Shown here: one piece after another, positions 1-10,399 of the stretch
Position numbering within the stretch: position 1 is the first letter of the stretch
Layout of the letters: each line of letters starts with the position of its first letter
Origin: Helianthus annuus
Lineage: Eukaryota; Streptophyta; Magnoliopsida; Asterales; Asteraceae
Length of the DNA: 64,000 nucleotides
Direction of reading: 5' to 3'
Assembly: GCF_002127325.2 (NCBI RefSeq)
Contig: NC_035444.2
Coordinates: 36,615,140-36,679,139 of the forward strand
The notes under the pieces: model-generated
What the model was told of the DNA's origin: nothing
What the model saw: only the letters and a program-made list of their open reading frames with translations
Databases searched by the model: none
Made by a program: the position numbers and the translations under genes

Positions 1-503
1 ACCCGAGAAGTACAAATGAAAAAGGGCTATGTAACTCACTAGTTGTGAAGATGGCTCCAAATACGTTCACTAAGTTTGATAAGGATTTATCCTACGCGAA
101 AGCTACAAACATGATTTGCGTATAAGGACTATGATAAATGAACTGATAAGCATTGTTAAGATTGGTAAACGATTTTCACACTTAAAGGTTCAAGTTACTA
201 TTATTGTTGGATGATATTAATTATACCTTTTAATCATATAAACATCATAATAGGTTAATATGAAGCAAGTTAGAATGTTAACAAAACATTCCGACAACTT
301 CAGTTTGGATATAGTTTTTAGACCAGGTTTGTGGATTTTTGTTAAAATAGTAAATGATTGAATTTAATTTTGAAAATTTATGAGACATTTATATATGGCC
401 CGGTAACTTTGTGTAATTTTATTTAGACCTAAATGTTTACCAAAAATTCAAGAAAAATCCTAGATCACCAGAAGGGCGAAACAATGATTTTTCTACGATA
501 GTT
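1..503. other. AT-rich flank, nothing recognised
   Basis: No coding frame, RNA gene or element end is visible. It is the left flank of the CACTA element that begins at 504, and its last three bases, GTT, are the left target duplication. Confidence 0.6.
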
Positions 504-527
504 CACTAGTACATATTTAATCAAAAG

Positions 528-715
528 ATGCGGTTAAATTAGCTATGTGATGCGGTTTTAGACCCGCATCTTATGGCAAGGCATCTTTTGGCTATATATC
601 AAATAATGCGGGTCCAAGAGATGCGGTTCTTGAACCGCATCTTTTGATATATTAACAAAAACTACTTTTTTCCTAATATACTCAAAAGATGCGGTTTTAG
701 AACCGCATCTATTGG
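528..715. repeat. Left subterminal GATGCGGTT repeats of the CACTA element
   Basis: GATGCGGTT and its complement AACCGCATC recur at short intervals in both orientations. The same motif returns near the right end at 4550-4590. This is the typical subterminal architecture of CACTA elements. Confidence 0.75.
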
Positions 716-727
716 TGTTTAGAGTAA

Positions 728-755
728 AATAATATATATATATATATATATATAT
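728..755. repeat. (TA)n microsatellite
   Basis: An uninterrupted run of TA dinucleotides inside the CACTA element. Confidence 0.9.
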
Positions 756-1508
756 TTAATTTCCAATAATTCTATTACAAATTTCCAATAAATTCCCATT
801 ATTAACAAATTATCTAAAAATTAAAATAAAATATACAAAAAAAACAAAATTATATTAGAACCAATATAATATAACCTAAGAATATAAAATACAAAGGTTT
901 CAAAGTAACCTAATATTACAAAAGTTTCAGGTAACACAACAATACATAAAACTCTAAAGATGAAAGTGATATACAGTAACTTCCTAAACCGACCGATGTC
1001 TTCATACTTTCAACCCAAACCAATGTCTTCAATCCATACTTGCAACTAGAATCGTAGAGAAGAAAAAGTTCGTTAAACTAACCAAAACAATGTTGAACTA
1101 ACCTAAACAATGTTGAGGTTGTAGATGGCCCTATGAAAATCAAATTCCAACTCTATAGCGGCACGAACTGCATTACAAAAACATGTCATTAAGAGACTGA
1201 TACTTGCAACCCCAACCTATGTCTTCAATTAATACTTGCAACAGGAACCGTCGAAATTGCCTAACAAAACATAATGTTAAATTATTAAAAATGAAGCTAA
1301 AAAATTGTCTAAAAGTGTATATATGTATAAGATAAGATGGAATCTTTAATTGAATGATAAAGCCCATGTAATAAGAAGTAATCAGAGCGAATCTATAAAC
1401 TTTCAAATAGACGTTCAACATGTTCAATATACCAAAAAATAATGATCTCATATTGTAGGTTGTTCTTATTAAAGAGACAGAAAAAGAAAAATGATAGGAA
1501 TCACTCCC

Positions 1509-1802
1509 CTATTCCAGCATCAACAAATATATCTGAAAAATAAGAGCTATGTTTTGCTTGAATATATAAGAACTTACAGTGGCAGACCATATGAGTGGAT
1601 GCTGCTTTAAAGACGTACTGACTCTTAGTGCAGAAATTACACAAGTATGATGCTTATGCAAGAGACGCCCAACCCAAGTGAGTTCTTTCTCATGAAGGAT
1701 CACTAATAACCGTTCAAAGTAACATATTAACTCAACGCTGTCAAACTCATACATATTGTACCGATCTTCAGCTTGATGATCAACCATATTGATGTTATTC
1801 AT
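1509..1802 (-). other. Unrecognised open frame inside the CACTA element
   Basis: A 97-residue frame with mixed, non-repetitive composition (for example YNMYEFDSVELICYFERLL near its start). It has no signal peptide or domain that I recognise. It could be a host exon picked up by the element, or chance. It is listed because its composition is more protein-like than that of the other frames in this stretch. Confidence 0.2.
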
Positions 1803-1853
1803 GTCAAGATCAAGTTCCTCTTTAGGTGATCCATTTCTATCCGCGCCTCTCTC

Positions 1854-1928
1854 TAGGGGTGTAAACGAGCCGGGCCGAGCTCGAGCTCGACTGGGCTCTC
1901 GAGCTCTCTGGGCTTGTTTACACCCCTA
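1854..1928. mobile_element. 75-bp hAT-type MITE, perfect 8-bp duplication
   Basis: The element starts TAGGGGTGTAAAC and ends GTTTACACCCCTA, a perfect 13-bp inverted repeat. It is flanked by CCTCTCTC on both sides (1846-1853 and 1929-1936), an exact 8-bp duplication typical of hAT elements. The interior is almost wholly made of GAGCTCG-like palindromic words, so the whole element can fold into one hairpin. It shares its termini with the element at 3021-3402. Confidence 0.85.
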
Positions 1929-3020
1929 CCTCTCTCACTACAACCTTATTTCACATAGAGTTATTACAAAAAAGTCAACAAACAAGAAACTTAATTAACA
2001 AAAAATTGAAGTGCTTAATCTATGTACAACATATGCAAGTTGTAAATACAGAGAAAATAGGCAAATAACTTAGAAGCTATAACTTAGGACCCATTAAACA
2101 CTTAAAACCATGTTGGGTATTGTCTACTGATTATAGTACATAAAACAGATTATCACATGTTTACAATTTAGCAGCCAACATTATAGACATAATACATAAA
2201 AAGAGAACAGATAAATAATCTAGAGATATAGTCTAGGATCTTTACCTAACCCATGTTACAATGAAGATTGCTATTTCATGATCCAACCAATAAGTACATC
2301 AACTTAAACTGTATTTGAAGTTGGACAAAAAAAAAAAGTTAAGCTAAAGTCTTCCCTGGTCTAAAATTTCAATGACTTTTGCAATAAAGGTTAACATGCA
2401 TGAATCCCTGAAATTACTGTAATCACAAAACTTAGAAAATAATTTGCAAAAGTGGTTAGAAAAGTTACGTTAATTTAAGCTCAATTCATATAAAAGAAAA
2501 ATAGATCCTAACTCAGATCATTTGCACTGTTTCAACAATACTTTTTAAACTAATCTACAGTTATTTCCATGTACGTGTCAAGAAAAATAATATGGGTACT
2601 TGTTAAACTTCCGATCCATATCTCCCAAAGCTGTAATATAAGTTGCATTGATGCATATTCAACAATAATAAACAATTTTTTCTCGATTTTAAACACCATA
2701 TTTCGTGCTTATTATTAAACTGCATAAAACATATAACATATACATAATTAAATACACATGTATGTAGGTGAAGAAATAGTAGATTATGTACTAGAATCTG
2801 TGTTAGAGAAAGAGATTACCTTGAACTGGGACTCCATCCTTGTGAAAATAGCATAGTATCTCACAGTAAGCTTCCATGAACTGATCAGAGCCGGATCTTG
2901 TCCAACAATGGTGGAACTCATACCTCCATAAACTAGATAATCCCAATTTCCTTAACAATAAAACTCACCCACCATACCAACCAAATTACTGTATAACCTA
3001 CCCAAAGGACATCCTAGTTG

Positions 3021-3402
3021 TAGGGGTGTAAACGAGCCGAGCCGAGCCCGAACCCAAGCTCGGCTCGTTATGTTTTTATGAAGCTTGAGCTCGAGGTCGG
3101 CTCGACTCGAGCTATTTCGAGAACAACCTCAAATGAGCTAAAAGCTCGGCTCGAGCTCGTTTCAACAGCAATTAAGCGAGCCAAAGCTTGGCTTGAGCTC
3201 GGCTCACCAATGTTATCATCATCATTATTATATTATACATATAAAAAACTAAAATTTTGTTTAGGCTCGTTTGGGCTCGCGAGCCTAAACGAGCTTTGTA
3301 TTTCAGGCTCGAGCTCGGGCTCGTTAAGGCTCGACTCGTTCGAGCTTTTAACCGAACCGATCACGAGTAGCTCTCGAGCCTCTGGCCTTGTTAACACCCC
3401 TA
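3021..3402. mobile_element. 382-bp hAT-type MITE, GAGCTCG-rich
   Basis: It begins TAGGGGTGTAAACGAGC and ends GTTAACACCCCTA, the same termini as the 75-bp element at 1854. The flanks CCTAGTTG (3013-3020) and CCTAGTGG (3403-3410) match at 7 of 8 bases, consistent with an aged 8-bp hAT duplication. Both arms carry GGCTCGAGCTCG-type words around an AT-rich centre (3200-3260), so the arms are long imperfect inverted repeats. It has no coding capacity. Confidence 0.8.
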
Positions 3403-4620
3403 CCTAGTGGTAAGGTGCCTCTCCTATATACAAATCCTGCAAAATGTGGGTATCAAAGCTTAGCCAAAACACCTAAGCAAAGACTATCAAAGCTACAGCA
3501 AGTTGTAGAATATGATTTTGGAAGGTGTCAAGAAATCACAGGTAGATCAACAATGCTTGAAACTGAACAAACTCTGGCATATACGTCAAATAAAAATTAT
3601 TTTATTTCAATTCGTGTTATATTCTTTGTAAACCAGTTTTCATTTTTTTTAAACCAACCGACTATACGATTAGACTTATTAAACCACAGACCCAACCAAC
3701 TTCCATCAGTTTGACCAGGTTTTTTGGCTTCTATACACACAACTACAAAATAAAAGGTTTCAACCCAATCCCTTATTGATCCATTTCCCAACTTACGAGG
3801 CCTGCAAAATCTGTCATCTTTAAAGTTTAAACCATAAATCCCCAAACACTCAACAAAAACCAATGATGAATCTAGGTCAAAAAGAGGAGAGATTACCGAG
3901 AGAAAAAAAAAGACTGATTCCGAGACCAGGACAATGATAGACACCCATGGTTGTGCCCTCGCATCTTCTACGGGGTCTCTTCAACACGAAATATCTGGAT
4001 ACTAACAAACCGATTTAAAACACAATTATTCTTTCAAAGATTTTCAAATCCCCGATAATCTTGACTACATATATATAGCACATATATAAAACAGGATATA
4101 TACACCACGATAATCGGACAATATAAAGATAAAAGAAGGTTGGGGTTTCCTTCACCTCTTCAAATGTGTTCAAGAACCGTGATGTTCGATTAAGACCGTC
4201 ATCAAGATGAAGGAAGATTGAGGCGGTTGTCTGTTACGTCCGATCTTCGATGGATGGTGGATGACTTCGAGGTATTTAATTTTTTGGGAGCAGATGGTGG
4301 AGACCGGAGAGAAGAAGTTTTTGGGAGATGGAATGGTTTTTGGTGTTTAGTTTTTTTTGGAGACGGAGGGAAATGAATTCTTGTGGGGGTAGGAGAGGTT
4401 TTTAGGGTTTAAATTTTTTTGAAGACGGAGGGAAGTGAAATTTTGTGGGGGGAAATTGGGGGCAAAAGCTGCGGGTCAACAACTTCCGCATCCAATGGTG
4501 TGCGTGAAACCAAAGAAACACTCAAAAGGGCAAAGAACCGCTCAAAAGATGCGGTTTGAAGGGTGAACCGCACTTTTTAGCAATTGTTATTCGCATCCAT
4601 TGCTCACTTTTGTACTAGTG

Positions 4621-5476
4621 GTTTACGCCAAAATTCTTAAAAAAACTCTATATTTACTCACTTGATGCAAGGCCAGTCAGAAAAGTTTGGCACATCAATT
4701 TTGTAAAAATTTCAAATCCTTTTAACTAATATTGATCAAGTTATCAGTCTCATAATGGCCCCACAATTTTGTTAGAAAAACTCAGTTTGACCCTTAGTCA
4801 TCAAAAAATCATAAAAACCAGTTTAGGGTTTCCGAAACATTAAGAAACTTTTTGTACATGATCTAAACATCTATTAGACTATTTTAGACTCAATAACCAA
4901 GTGATTTGGTGTTCATATGATCCTGTTACAATAAAAATGATATCAGACTGATAAGTTGTTACGAAAATTAATGTTCCTGATTTGAGTTTTTAACGTGCTT
5001 TAATAATCAAACTCACATGTATGATCCATATAAAGACTAATTAACGACTTGTTTATGTTATACAACTAGATTTATGTGTTTTTACAGTTTTTTTTTCATA
5101 AATTGATTCAAGAAAACCAAAATAACAAAGTTAGGGTTTGAATCTTACCTTGTATGTTCTTGCTCTTGAGAAAACTGAAGAGGATGATGGTGAAGCTTAA
5201 TGATTTTCGAACTAAGGAGAGATGAGGGTAGGATTTCTTGAATTTGGTTGAATGAGGGTAATGTGAAGGTGTTATAGGTCGAATTTTGTGAAGGGTGGAG
5301 GTGTAAGAGTTGTATTTTAACCAAAACTTTAGGTATTATATCATAATGTCAAGGTTTAAAGGATACTTGTTAGGTTTTATTCAAAATCAACAGGATTTAA
5401 TATTTTTTAATTATTAATTTTTGAAATTAATAAATACTACTTACTTTTATAAAGTTTAGTAATCAAATAAATAATA
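4621..5476. other. Intergenic stretch between CACTA element and Helitron
   Basis: AT-rich sequence with no recognisable gene or element ends. It is bounded by the right end of the CACTA element and the left (CTAG) end of the Helitron. Confidence 0.5.
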
Positions 5477-5487
5477 CTAGCCTAAGG

Positions 5488-5506
5488 ACCCGTGTGTTAC
5501 ACGGGT
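5488..5506 (-). terminator. Helitron 3' hairpin
   Basis: A palindrome with 8-bp arms ACCCGTGT / ACACGGGT, about 7 bases inside the CTAG end. Helitron 3' ends characteristically carry such a hairpin, thought to end the transferred strand during rolling-circle transposition. Confidence 0.8.
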
Positions 5507-5562
5507 TGATTAAAGATAATATCGCTTCATCATCGTCGTTTACATAAAAATGTTATGAATAT

Positions 5563-5787
5563 CTACACGTCTTTAAATGGATCATGTAAAGTATGAGTAG
5601 TTTGACACCATCTCTTGTTTTCACCGTTGATAAGCCAACATACAATTGACCATGGTAAGTTATACATTCGACCATCCTTGTCCCTTTTTCCAATAAGACG
5701 TACGTTAAGACTAAGCTGAGGATCGTCATGAAAACAATCTCTAACCATCCTGTAAAGTTTAATCAATACATTATTGGAGTCTAACAC
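5563..5787 (-). pseudogene. Helitron RepHel (replication initiator-helicase) remnant
   Basis: The 74-residue minus-strand frame includes NVLIKLYRMVRDCF, LNVRLIGKRDKDGRMYNLP and, after decay, VCWLINGE. In plant Helitron RepHel proteins the N-terminal helitron-like domain carries the same order: a segment like NVLVKSFRMVRD, then RLIGKR..DGR.YNLP, then a VAALI.GD segment. Only this short block is recognisable of a protein normally over 1,000 residues long, so it cannot act. It lies just inside the 3' end of the Helitron and supports the element's class and orientation. Confidence 0.7.
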
Positions 5788-6048
5788 AGACTTTATATAT
5801 TGGATCGAGTGACGATTAAGAGAAGCAGAAGAGGATGCAGGTGACTCTTTAGAACGACTGTTTGGACAGATTGTTTATCAACGAATTATTAATAAATAAT
5901 TTAGAAACAATTTAAACAAATTATATTGTACAATACTTACCTAAATATCGGTTCTGCCTCTCCCCGTTTAAAAAGTATGGAAATTTTAAAATAAATAAAT
6001 AAATAAAACTGGCGAAATAGTAGACGAATATTGTGAAAGCATCGGAGT

Positions 6049-6237
6049 GTGAAAAAAATGGAAGACGAATTTGAAGTCGACGATTCTTTTGTTTTAGAAA
6101 CCGGTAAGCCGTGTGATACATTAGATCTTTTACTATACAAATACAATTTCCGTAGCGTACGCCTCTCCCTACACTCGTCTTGTGTAACTGCTGGAGTTAA
6201 AACTGTATTAACATGGAAAACCAAAGAAACGATATAG
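6049..6237 (+). other. Short unrecognised frames, roughly 5.8-7.1 kb
   Basis: Overlapping frames on both strands here are short and match no family I know. A minus-strand stretch at about 6440-6530 (IPEFPRLMNRMMEKLGMQMD) and another at about 6890-6970 (GYADEVVEERIADNEVILIK) look protein-like and may be further captured exons. I cannot name them. Confidence 0.25.
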
Positions 6238-7147
6238 TAGCATTAGTTGTCTAAAAAATTAGTAAAACTTAAATCCATTAGTACAAATTAAAGTTAGTTA
6301 ATATTATAACATTATATAAATATGTTACGATAGTTAAAGGTGTATCAAATAGTCAACATACAATAATTACTTGTCCATCATACTTCAACATCTTTATATC
6401 TATCCTTTAATCAGATGATAACTTCCTTTACTGGATTTCAATAAGTGTCTCAAGATTGCATCCATTTGCATTCCTAATTTCTCCATCATACGGTTCATCA
6501 GTCTAGGAAATTCAGGTATAATAATTCCTTTTTTTCATTGTTGATGTTCATCTGCCATGTCTTTGTTGGATTTATTTAATGAAAATGAAAATCTGTATAG
6601 AGTAACCTAAATGTAACCTGTTTCGTTGACAGATTTACAATCATTCAGTTAGGTAACATACATGAAATAATACCTTGGAGAGGCATTTTGTAGGATAGCA
6701 TAGCAACTTCGGTTTTGCAGTCTGTTCAAGCTCAACAAATCAATAATGTCTTCAATGAAGATTTTAATATCTTTGTTAGTATAAATAGGTCAAATAGATA
6801 ATTTAATTCTTTTTATAGTTAAAATAGAAAGGACTCGATGAAAATGAACAAAAAGAAAAAGTTCGGCCAGGTTTTAATCCATGCACTTGTGGTTTTAGTT
6901 CCTTTGATCAATATCACTTCATTGTCTGCAATACGTTCCTCCACGACTTCGTCTGCATATCCTATGAATGATGAATCAAAACCTTCTTAACCCTCTATGT
7001 GAGCAAATTTTGACTCCTATATGAAACCAAAAACTCTAACTCACCGGATGTAGAACTGGAAAAACTCAAATATCTCCTTTAAGAAAACTTGCAAACAACA
7101 TACGTTTATTTCTAGCAGAAAAATAAGCAAATTCTATAACGTATAAG

Positions 7148-7780
7148 CAAATGTAGAAAGGGCTGGACTCCGTTGTACTCGCAACGAAATCTGGCACGAT
7201 TTTGGGATCATAGAAGCGGTTGTTATGAATATCAAAACAGGTCTTATCGGATCAATAAAAAAGGAATGAGGTCCAAACAGGTTATCACACCAACACTTAA
7301 ACCTTTTTTTCTAAAACTTCAATAAAATCTTCAAATGAAACGACTTTTGAAGTTGTATGCTTCAAAAAAAGTGACTCATGGTTTTGTTCGACAATATGAC
7401 CCGTTTCGCTTTTAGGTAAACTTTTTAATTTAACAAACCTGATCCATTTGACCAAAAACACAACCCAAAACCAAACTTAATAAGTAAGCTGGTCAAAACT
7501 GCCACCTCTTAACATAGGGCAAATTATCATTATCTCAAGAATCCACCACGTTTTAGCATAAAGAAAACACCATTACAAAGATGGAATGGTCAGACATGCC
7601 ATCTTTAGTGCCAATATTGGTTCATGCTAATGTATTAACAAAGAAAAAAATCCTACCCAAATTCATAATACACGATCCAAGTATATAGTAGACTATTTCT
7701 ATTTCGGGAGATAACACTTAACAAAAAACACAAAATAACATATATGCAATTAGTCTCCAATAGGGATGTGCAAATGGTTT
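7148..7780. repeat. Direct repeat copy A, about 0.63 kb
   Basis: Starts AAATGTAGAAAGGG and runs to TAGGGATGTGCAAATGGTT. It is matched along its length by 8612-9240, with scattered substitutions and small indels. Both copies stop aligning where a TAGGGATG-type repeat begins, and upstream the copies also diverge abruptly. This is an internal duplication within the Helitron. Confidence 0.85.
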
Positions 7781-7990
7781 CAGGTACCGGTTCAAAACCA
7801 GGTTCGGTACTGGTTAAAAATTTCCCGAACCGACTCGAAAAATTGATACCGAATCAGTACCGACCTTTAGCGTGTTCGGTACCAATATTTGCCGGTTTTT
7901 ACCTTCAAATATTGGTCTGTACAGGTACCGAACCACAATTTTTGGTAAAAAAAAGTACACCTAAATCAACCCGTTTAGCCATTTGCCTAA
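7765..7990. repeat. GGTACCG-rich hAT-like repeat fragment
   Basis: Begins TAGGGATGTGCAAATGG and contains many GGTACCG / CGGTACC-type words in both orientations. This is the same style of construction as the GAGCTCG elements at 1854 and 3021. No clean right terminus or duplication was found, so it is probably a truncated member of that class. Confidence 0.45.
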
Positions 7991-8611
7991 AATCAATTAA
8001 GTAATTGGAAATTTTAAGAAAAAAACTAAAAAAAAATAACACCCATTTAACCGGTTGGTGACAATGTACATCCTGACTTGACTCGTTGGTGATAATCTAC
8101 AGCCTAAATTGACCCATTTACCTATATCCATTAAAAGAAATTGTTTTTTTAAGAAAAAAAAAACTATTATAGATACTCCCAATTGACCAGTTGCTGACAA
8201 AGTACGACCTGAGGCACAACCGAAGGTTCACCCATTTGCCAAATATAATCTACCTTCTCCATCATTAAGAATAAATACGATGTTTTCTTGTTTCTAAGAA
8301 TTAGTATTGTATTGTAAAATCTGAAAGTCGTAAAGATACATAGAAAAATAAGAAGGGGTACAACGCTTACCAGAATCTTGATCTCGACAGTGACGAGTCA
8401 GTTGTCAAGTTACCGGCGAAAATCGATGGATTTGGGTTACCGGAATCTTTTTCTCGGTGGTGATGTATCAGTTGTCAAGTGAGTTGCTCAACTCGTCTAA
8501 GAAAAAAGTTAGAATGAAACGGTAAAAAAACATGTGGTGAAACACGCATGAAGATATGGAAAGCACTGCTGAGCATAAAAAAGATATAATTAAAGTTTAT
8601 GTTTTGTGAGC

Positions 8612-9240
8612 CTACAAATGTAGAAAGGGATGGACTCGGTTCTACTCACAACAAAATCTCGAATGATCCTGGAATCATAGAAGGAGCTGTTATGAATATC
8701 AAAACAGGTCTTATAGGATCAATCGAAAAGGAATTAGGTCCAAACAGGTTATCACACTAACACTTAAACCTTCTTTACTAAACTTCAATAAAATCTTCAA
8801 ATGAAACGACTTTTGAAGTTGTATGCCTCAAAAAGTGACTCATAGTTTTGTTTGACCATATGTCCCGTTCCGCTTTCAGCTAAACTTTTGAATTTAACAA
8901 ACCAGACCCGTTTGACCAAAAACACAACCCAAACCAACTTAATAAGTAAAGTGGTCAAAGCTGCCACCTCTCACGATGGAAAATTATCATTACCTCAAGA
9001 ATCCACCACGTTTTAGCATAAAAGAAACACCACTGCGAAGAAGCGAAGGGTCAGATATGCCATCTTCAGCGCCAATATTGGTTCATGCTGGTTATTAACA
9101 AAGAAGAAAATCATACCCAAAGTCATAATACACGATCCAAGTATATAGCAGACTATTTCGAGAAAAAAACACTTAATAAAAAGCACACAATAACATATAT
9201 GCAATCAGTCTCGAGTAGGGATGAGCAAATGGTTCTGGGT
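8612..9240. repeat. Direct repeat copy B
   Basis: Second copy of the segment at 7148-7780, including the shared AAAACAGGTCTTAT and CACCACGTTTTAGCATAAA stretches. It ends at TAGGGATGAGCAAATGGTT, right beside the captured carbonic anhydrase exon. Confidence 0.85.
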
Positions 9241-9261
9241 GTCGGTTCTGGTATGTATAGG

Positions 9262-9405
9262 AGTTTATGTTTCTTCTTTTTAAACCAAGTGAATCCCTCC
9301 TTTATCCTCTGCACCAGGTTAAACCCATCGTAACCTCTGGCCTCCAACTCCGACATGAGCTGGTCGATCTTCTCAGCAGCTGCTACTTGAAGGTGATGTT
9401 TCTCA
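9262..9405 (-). pseudogene. Captured exon of a plant beta carbonic anhydrase
   Basis: The minus strand reads SEKHHLQVAAAEKIDQLM, then SELEARGYDGFNLVQRIKEG and FTWFKKKKHK. Plant beta carbonic anhydrases (reversible hydration of CO2, mostly in the stroma) have, just before the catalytic core, a helical segment with AA.KI.Q...EL, followed by V.RIK.GF..FK.EKY. The match is residue by residue over about 45 positions. The exon starts after a clean acceptor (TTTGCAG, 9406-9412) and loses similarity at about 9262. None of the zinc-binding Cys-His-Cys core is present. It is therefore a fragment carried by the Helitron, not a gene. Confidence 0.75.
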
Positions 9406-9598
9406 CTGCAAAACTTCCAAATCAAATCGTGTTAGTTTTTTTAACGGCAAACATCTATATAAAGATATAAAAACGGCAGCAGATTTACGCTACTTATTAC
9501 AAAAAAGATAACAAAACAAAAACAATCAGAAAACATAATCTTCATACTAATTCAAATCAGATTCTTGAATTAAAACCCTAGAGCCCATGGTACGGTAC

Positions 9599-10397
9599 CT
9601 GAGGAGTTGCTTCGGTAATCAGCATCTTCTCAAGCTCTCCATAAGTCGCACATGTGCTCGAATATATCAAAGTATTAACATTATGTGCGGCCATAGCCTC
9701 CAGTACCACCAGCGTATTCGTTGTAATATAGTGATAATACCTGCATAATTATAATAAAAAATAGGTAATTAGACACGTTTTTAAAATCCAGTCAACAAAA
9801 GTTTAACAAAAATATTTATATAAAGTGCGTACTTACTTTAAAGGATCAAGAGTACTCTCCCCAACATATGCAACCGCTGCAAAATGCATAACCGCATCGA
9901 ATGCATTTTCTGAAAAGATTTTGTGTTCCTTAAATGTATTTTTATCAAGGAAACAAGCATGTCACACATGCATGTTTTATCTTACGCATACTTTGGTCCT
10001 ACTAGTTAGCAGGGTATTGGTGCATGAGTTTTCCCTAACATGTTCTTTCGGTTACCAGAAAAATAATAGAAAATAATAGTTAAGTTTAGTTGGATACGGC
10101 TTTTACATCTCCCAAATCAGCATAAATGAATTGAAGTCTCCCGGGTTCAGGAAACAATTCTTGAAGAACCTTGACTGCAACTATGTTTCCACGAGAGAGA
10201 TTATCCTATAACACAAGTATACGAATTTAGTTTGTATTGTAGTTGAATATTGTTAAAAGATTAATAAAAATCTAGAGGCGTACCACTATAGTTACACGGT
10301 AAGAGTCCTTGAGAAGGCATACTGTAGCATGGGAACCGATATAGCTAGCGCCTTCAGTTACTAAAACATGAGTAACCCCGGCTTCAGACCTAGAGAA
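9599..10397 (-). pseudogene. UXE-like: Captured four-exon fragment of UDP-xylose/arabinose 4-epimerase (MUR4/UXE)
   Basis: In transcript order the exons are 10397-10284 ([29 protein letters not shown]), 10205-10098 ([20 protein letters not shown], then [15 protein letters not shown]), 9928-9837 ([19 protein letters not shown] and [10 protein letters not shown]) and 9740-9599 ([19 protein letters not shown], then [20 protein letters not shown]). This is the N-terminal NAD-binding half of the Golgi enzyme that interconverts UDP-xylose and UDP-arabinose for cell-wall polymers. All introns keep GT and AG. The dinucleotide-binding TGGAGYIG loop reads TEGASYIG, losing two glycines. The C-terminal half, including the YGKAK catalytic segment, is absent. 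The order and spacing of a genomic locus are kept, so it was captured as DNA. Confidence 0.9.
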
Positions 10398-10399
10398 CT

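Larger units (their letters stand above)
504..4620. mobile_element. Non-autonomous CACTA-type DNA transposon
   Basis: The left end reads CACTAGTACA (504-513) and the right end reads TGTACTAGTG (4611-4620), a perfect 10-bp terminal inverted repeat of CACTA type. The same trinucleotide, GTT, flanks both sides (501-503 and 4621-4623), as expected of the 3-bp duplication of this superfamily. Subterminal repeats built on GATGCGGTT / AACCGCATC occur at 528-715 on the left and 4460-4600 on the right, the usual transposase-binding arrangement. I see no transposase, so it must be moved in trans if it is active. Two hAT-like insertions (1854-1928 and 3021-3402) lie inside. The rest (716-1850, 1937-3012, 3411-4460) holds only short unrecognised frames. 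Confidence 0.85.
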
